Source of the DNA: Methylotenera sp.
Lineage (GTDB): Bacteria; Pseudomonadota; Gammaproteobacteria; Burkholderiales; Methylophilaceae
Length of the DNA stretch: 5,139 bases
NCBI GenBank assembly: GCA_027487055.1
Contig: JAIYEJ010000118.1
Span: 1 to 5,139, forward strand
Direction: 5' to 3'
Part shown: piece by piece, positions 4,875-5,139 of the stretch
Layout: every line of letters starts with the position of its first letter
How positions within the stretch are numbered: position 1 is the stretch's first letter
Translations under genes and position numbers: made by a program
The notes under the pieces: model-generated
The model's database searches: none
Told to the model about the DNA's origin: nothing
Seen by the model: the letters and a program-made list of their open reading frames with translations, nothing else

Positions 4875-5139
4875 TTTTCTATATAAATTAACTTGGAATC
4901 GTAATGGGGCTTTTAGAACAATATTATCTTATCTTACAAAGTTCGGTGCATATATACTAATCATCCAAGAAATTGAATAACCTTCCCAATCAAAAGATGC
5001 AAGCTATTGCGCGTGTTCAAAAAGTTATATTTGGTCAGGAAACACAAAAAAATGGCTTTTTGAATCCTCCAAAGATGATGCAATCTTTTTTCTCCTGAAC
5101 TTTAATCAATCTTCGGAGACAACCTTCATTTATGGTTTA
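4875..5139. other. AT-rich stretch without a supported gene
   Basis: No tRNA, complete ORF, terminator or insertion-sequence end is recognisable in these 265 bases. A 9-bp exact inverted repeat, TTCAAAAAG (5016-5024) and CTTTTTGAA (5056-5064), is the clearest structure. A second pair, TCAGGA (5035-5040) and TCCTGA (5093-5098), interleaves with it. In the plus frame beginning at 4837 only one stop (TAA, 4978-4980) occurs before the right edge; the 53 codons after it have no ATG, GTG or TTG. This could be a decayed gene, an untranslated region of the next locus, or random AT-rich sequence. I do not recognise the translation. Confidence 0.4.

Noticed and set aside
4849..4980. TTG-initiated 43-codon ORF overlapping the folB end
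   Set aside because: There is no Shine-Dalgarno sequence and no recognisable family, and the length is compatible with chance.
4875..5139. Insertion sequence, tRNA or CRISPR repeat in the tail
   Set aside because: No terminal repeats with target duplication, cloverleaf, T-loop sequence or regularly spaced direct repeats are visible.
1..5139. A novel multi-gene system
   Set aside because: All six genes are well-known core genes in a conserved order; nothing in the sequence supports an accessory or undescribed system.

Overview
The window is a housekeeping segment of a Gram-negative proteobacterial chromosome. Base composition is moderately AT-rich. The protein sequences, and a yqeY gene inserted between rpsU and dnaG, fit a betaproteobacterium. 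A methylotroph of the Methylophilaceae (Methylotenera-like) is my best guess; this is inference from sequence style, not from a search. Gene neighbours are the same as in the classical E. coli region (folB, plsY, tsaD, rpsU, dnaG), with yqeY added.

Layout, left to right. Positions 1-1708 (minus) hold nearly all of dnaG, the replicative primase, cut at its C-terminus by the window edge and starting at a TTG codon. Positions 1709-1931 are a non-coding gap with a strong rho-independent terminator and two inverted repeats. Then come yqeY (1932-2375, minus) and rpsU (2379-2591, minus), 3 bp apart, forming with dnaG the macromolecular-synthesis operon rpsU-yqeY-dnaG; rpoD would be expected beyond the left edge but is not in view. 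Positions 2592-2766 are a divergent promoter region with a near-consensus sigma70 promoter for rpsU and a weaker one for tsaD. tsaD (2767-3813, plus) meets plsY (3815-4432, minus) tail to tail with one base between them. An 88-bp divergent gap separates plsY from folB (4521-4874, plus). The last 265 bp (4875-5139) are AT-rich and contain no gene I can support.

Function. rpsU, dnaG and (off-window) rpoD couple translation, replication priming and transcription initiation. TsaD makes the t6A modification of ANN-decoding tRNAs, PlsY starts phospholipid synthesis, and FolB feeds folate synthesis. The genes share an essential-growth theme rather than one pathway.

I found no novel defence, mobile or secondary-metabolism system. 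The points worth a second look are regulatory: the TTG start and internal terminator that should throttle dnaG, a predicted hairpin in the rpsU leader, inverted repeats at the tsaD, dnaG and plsY/folB control regions, the abutting convergent tsaD/plsY ends, and an unexplained AT-rich tail with an almost open reading frame.
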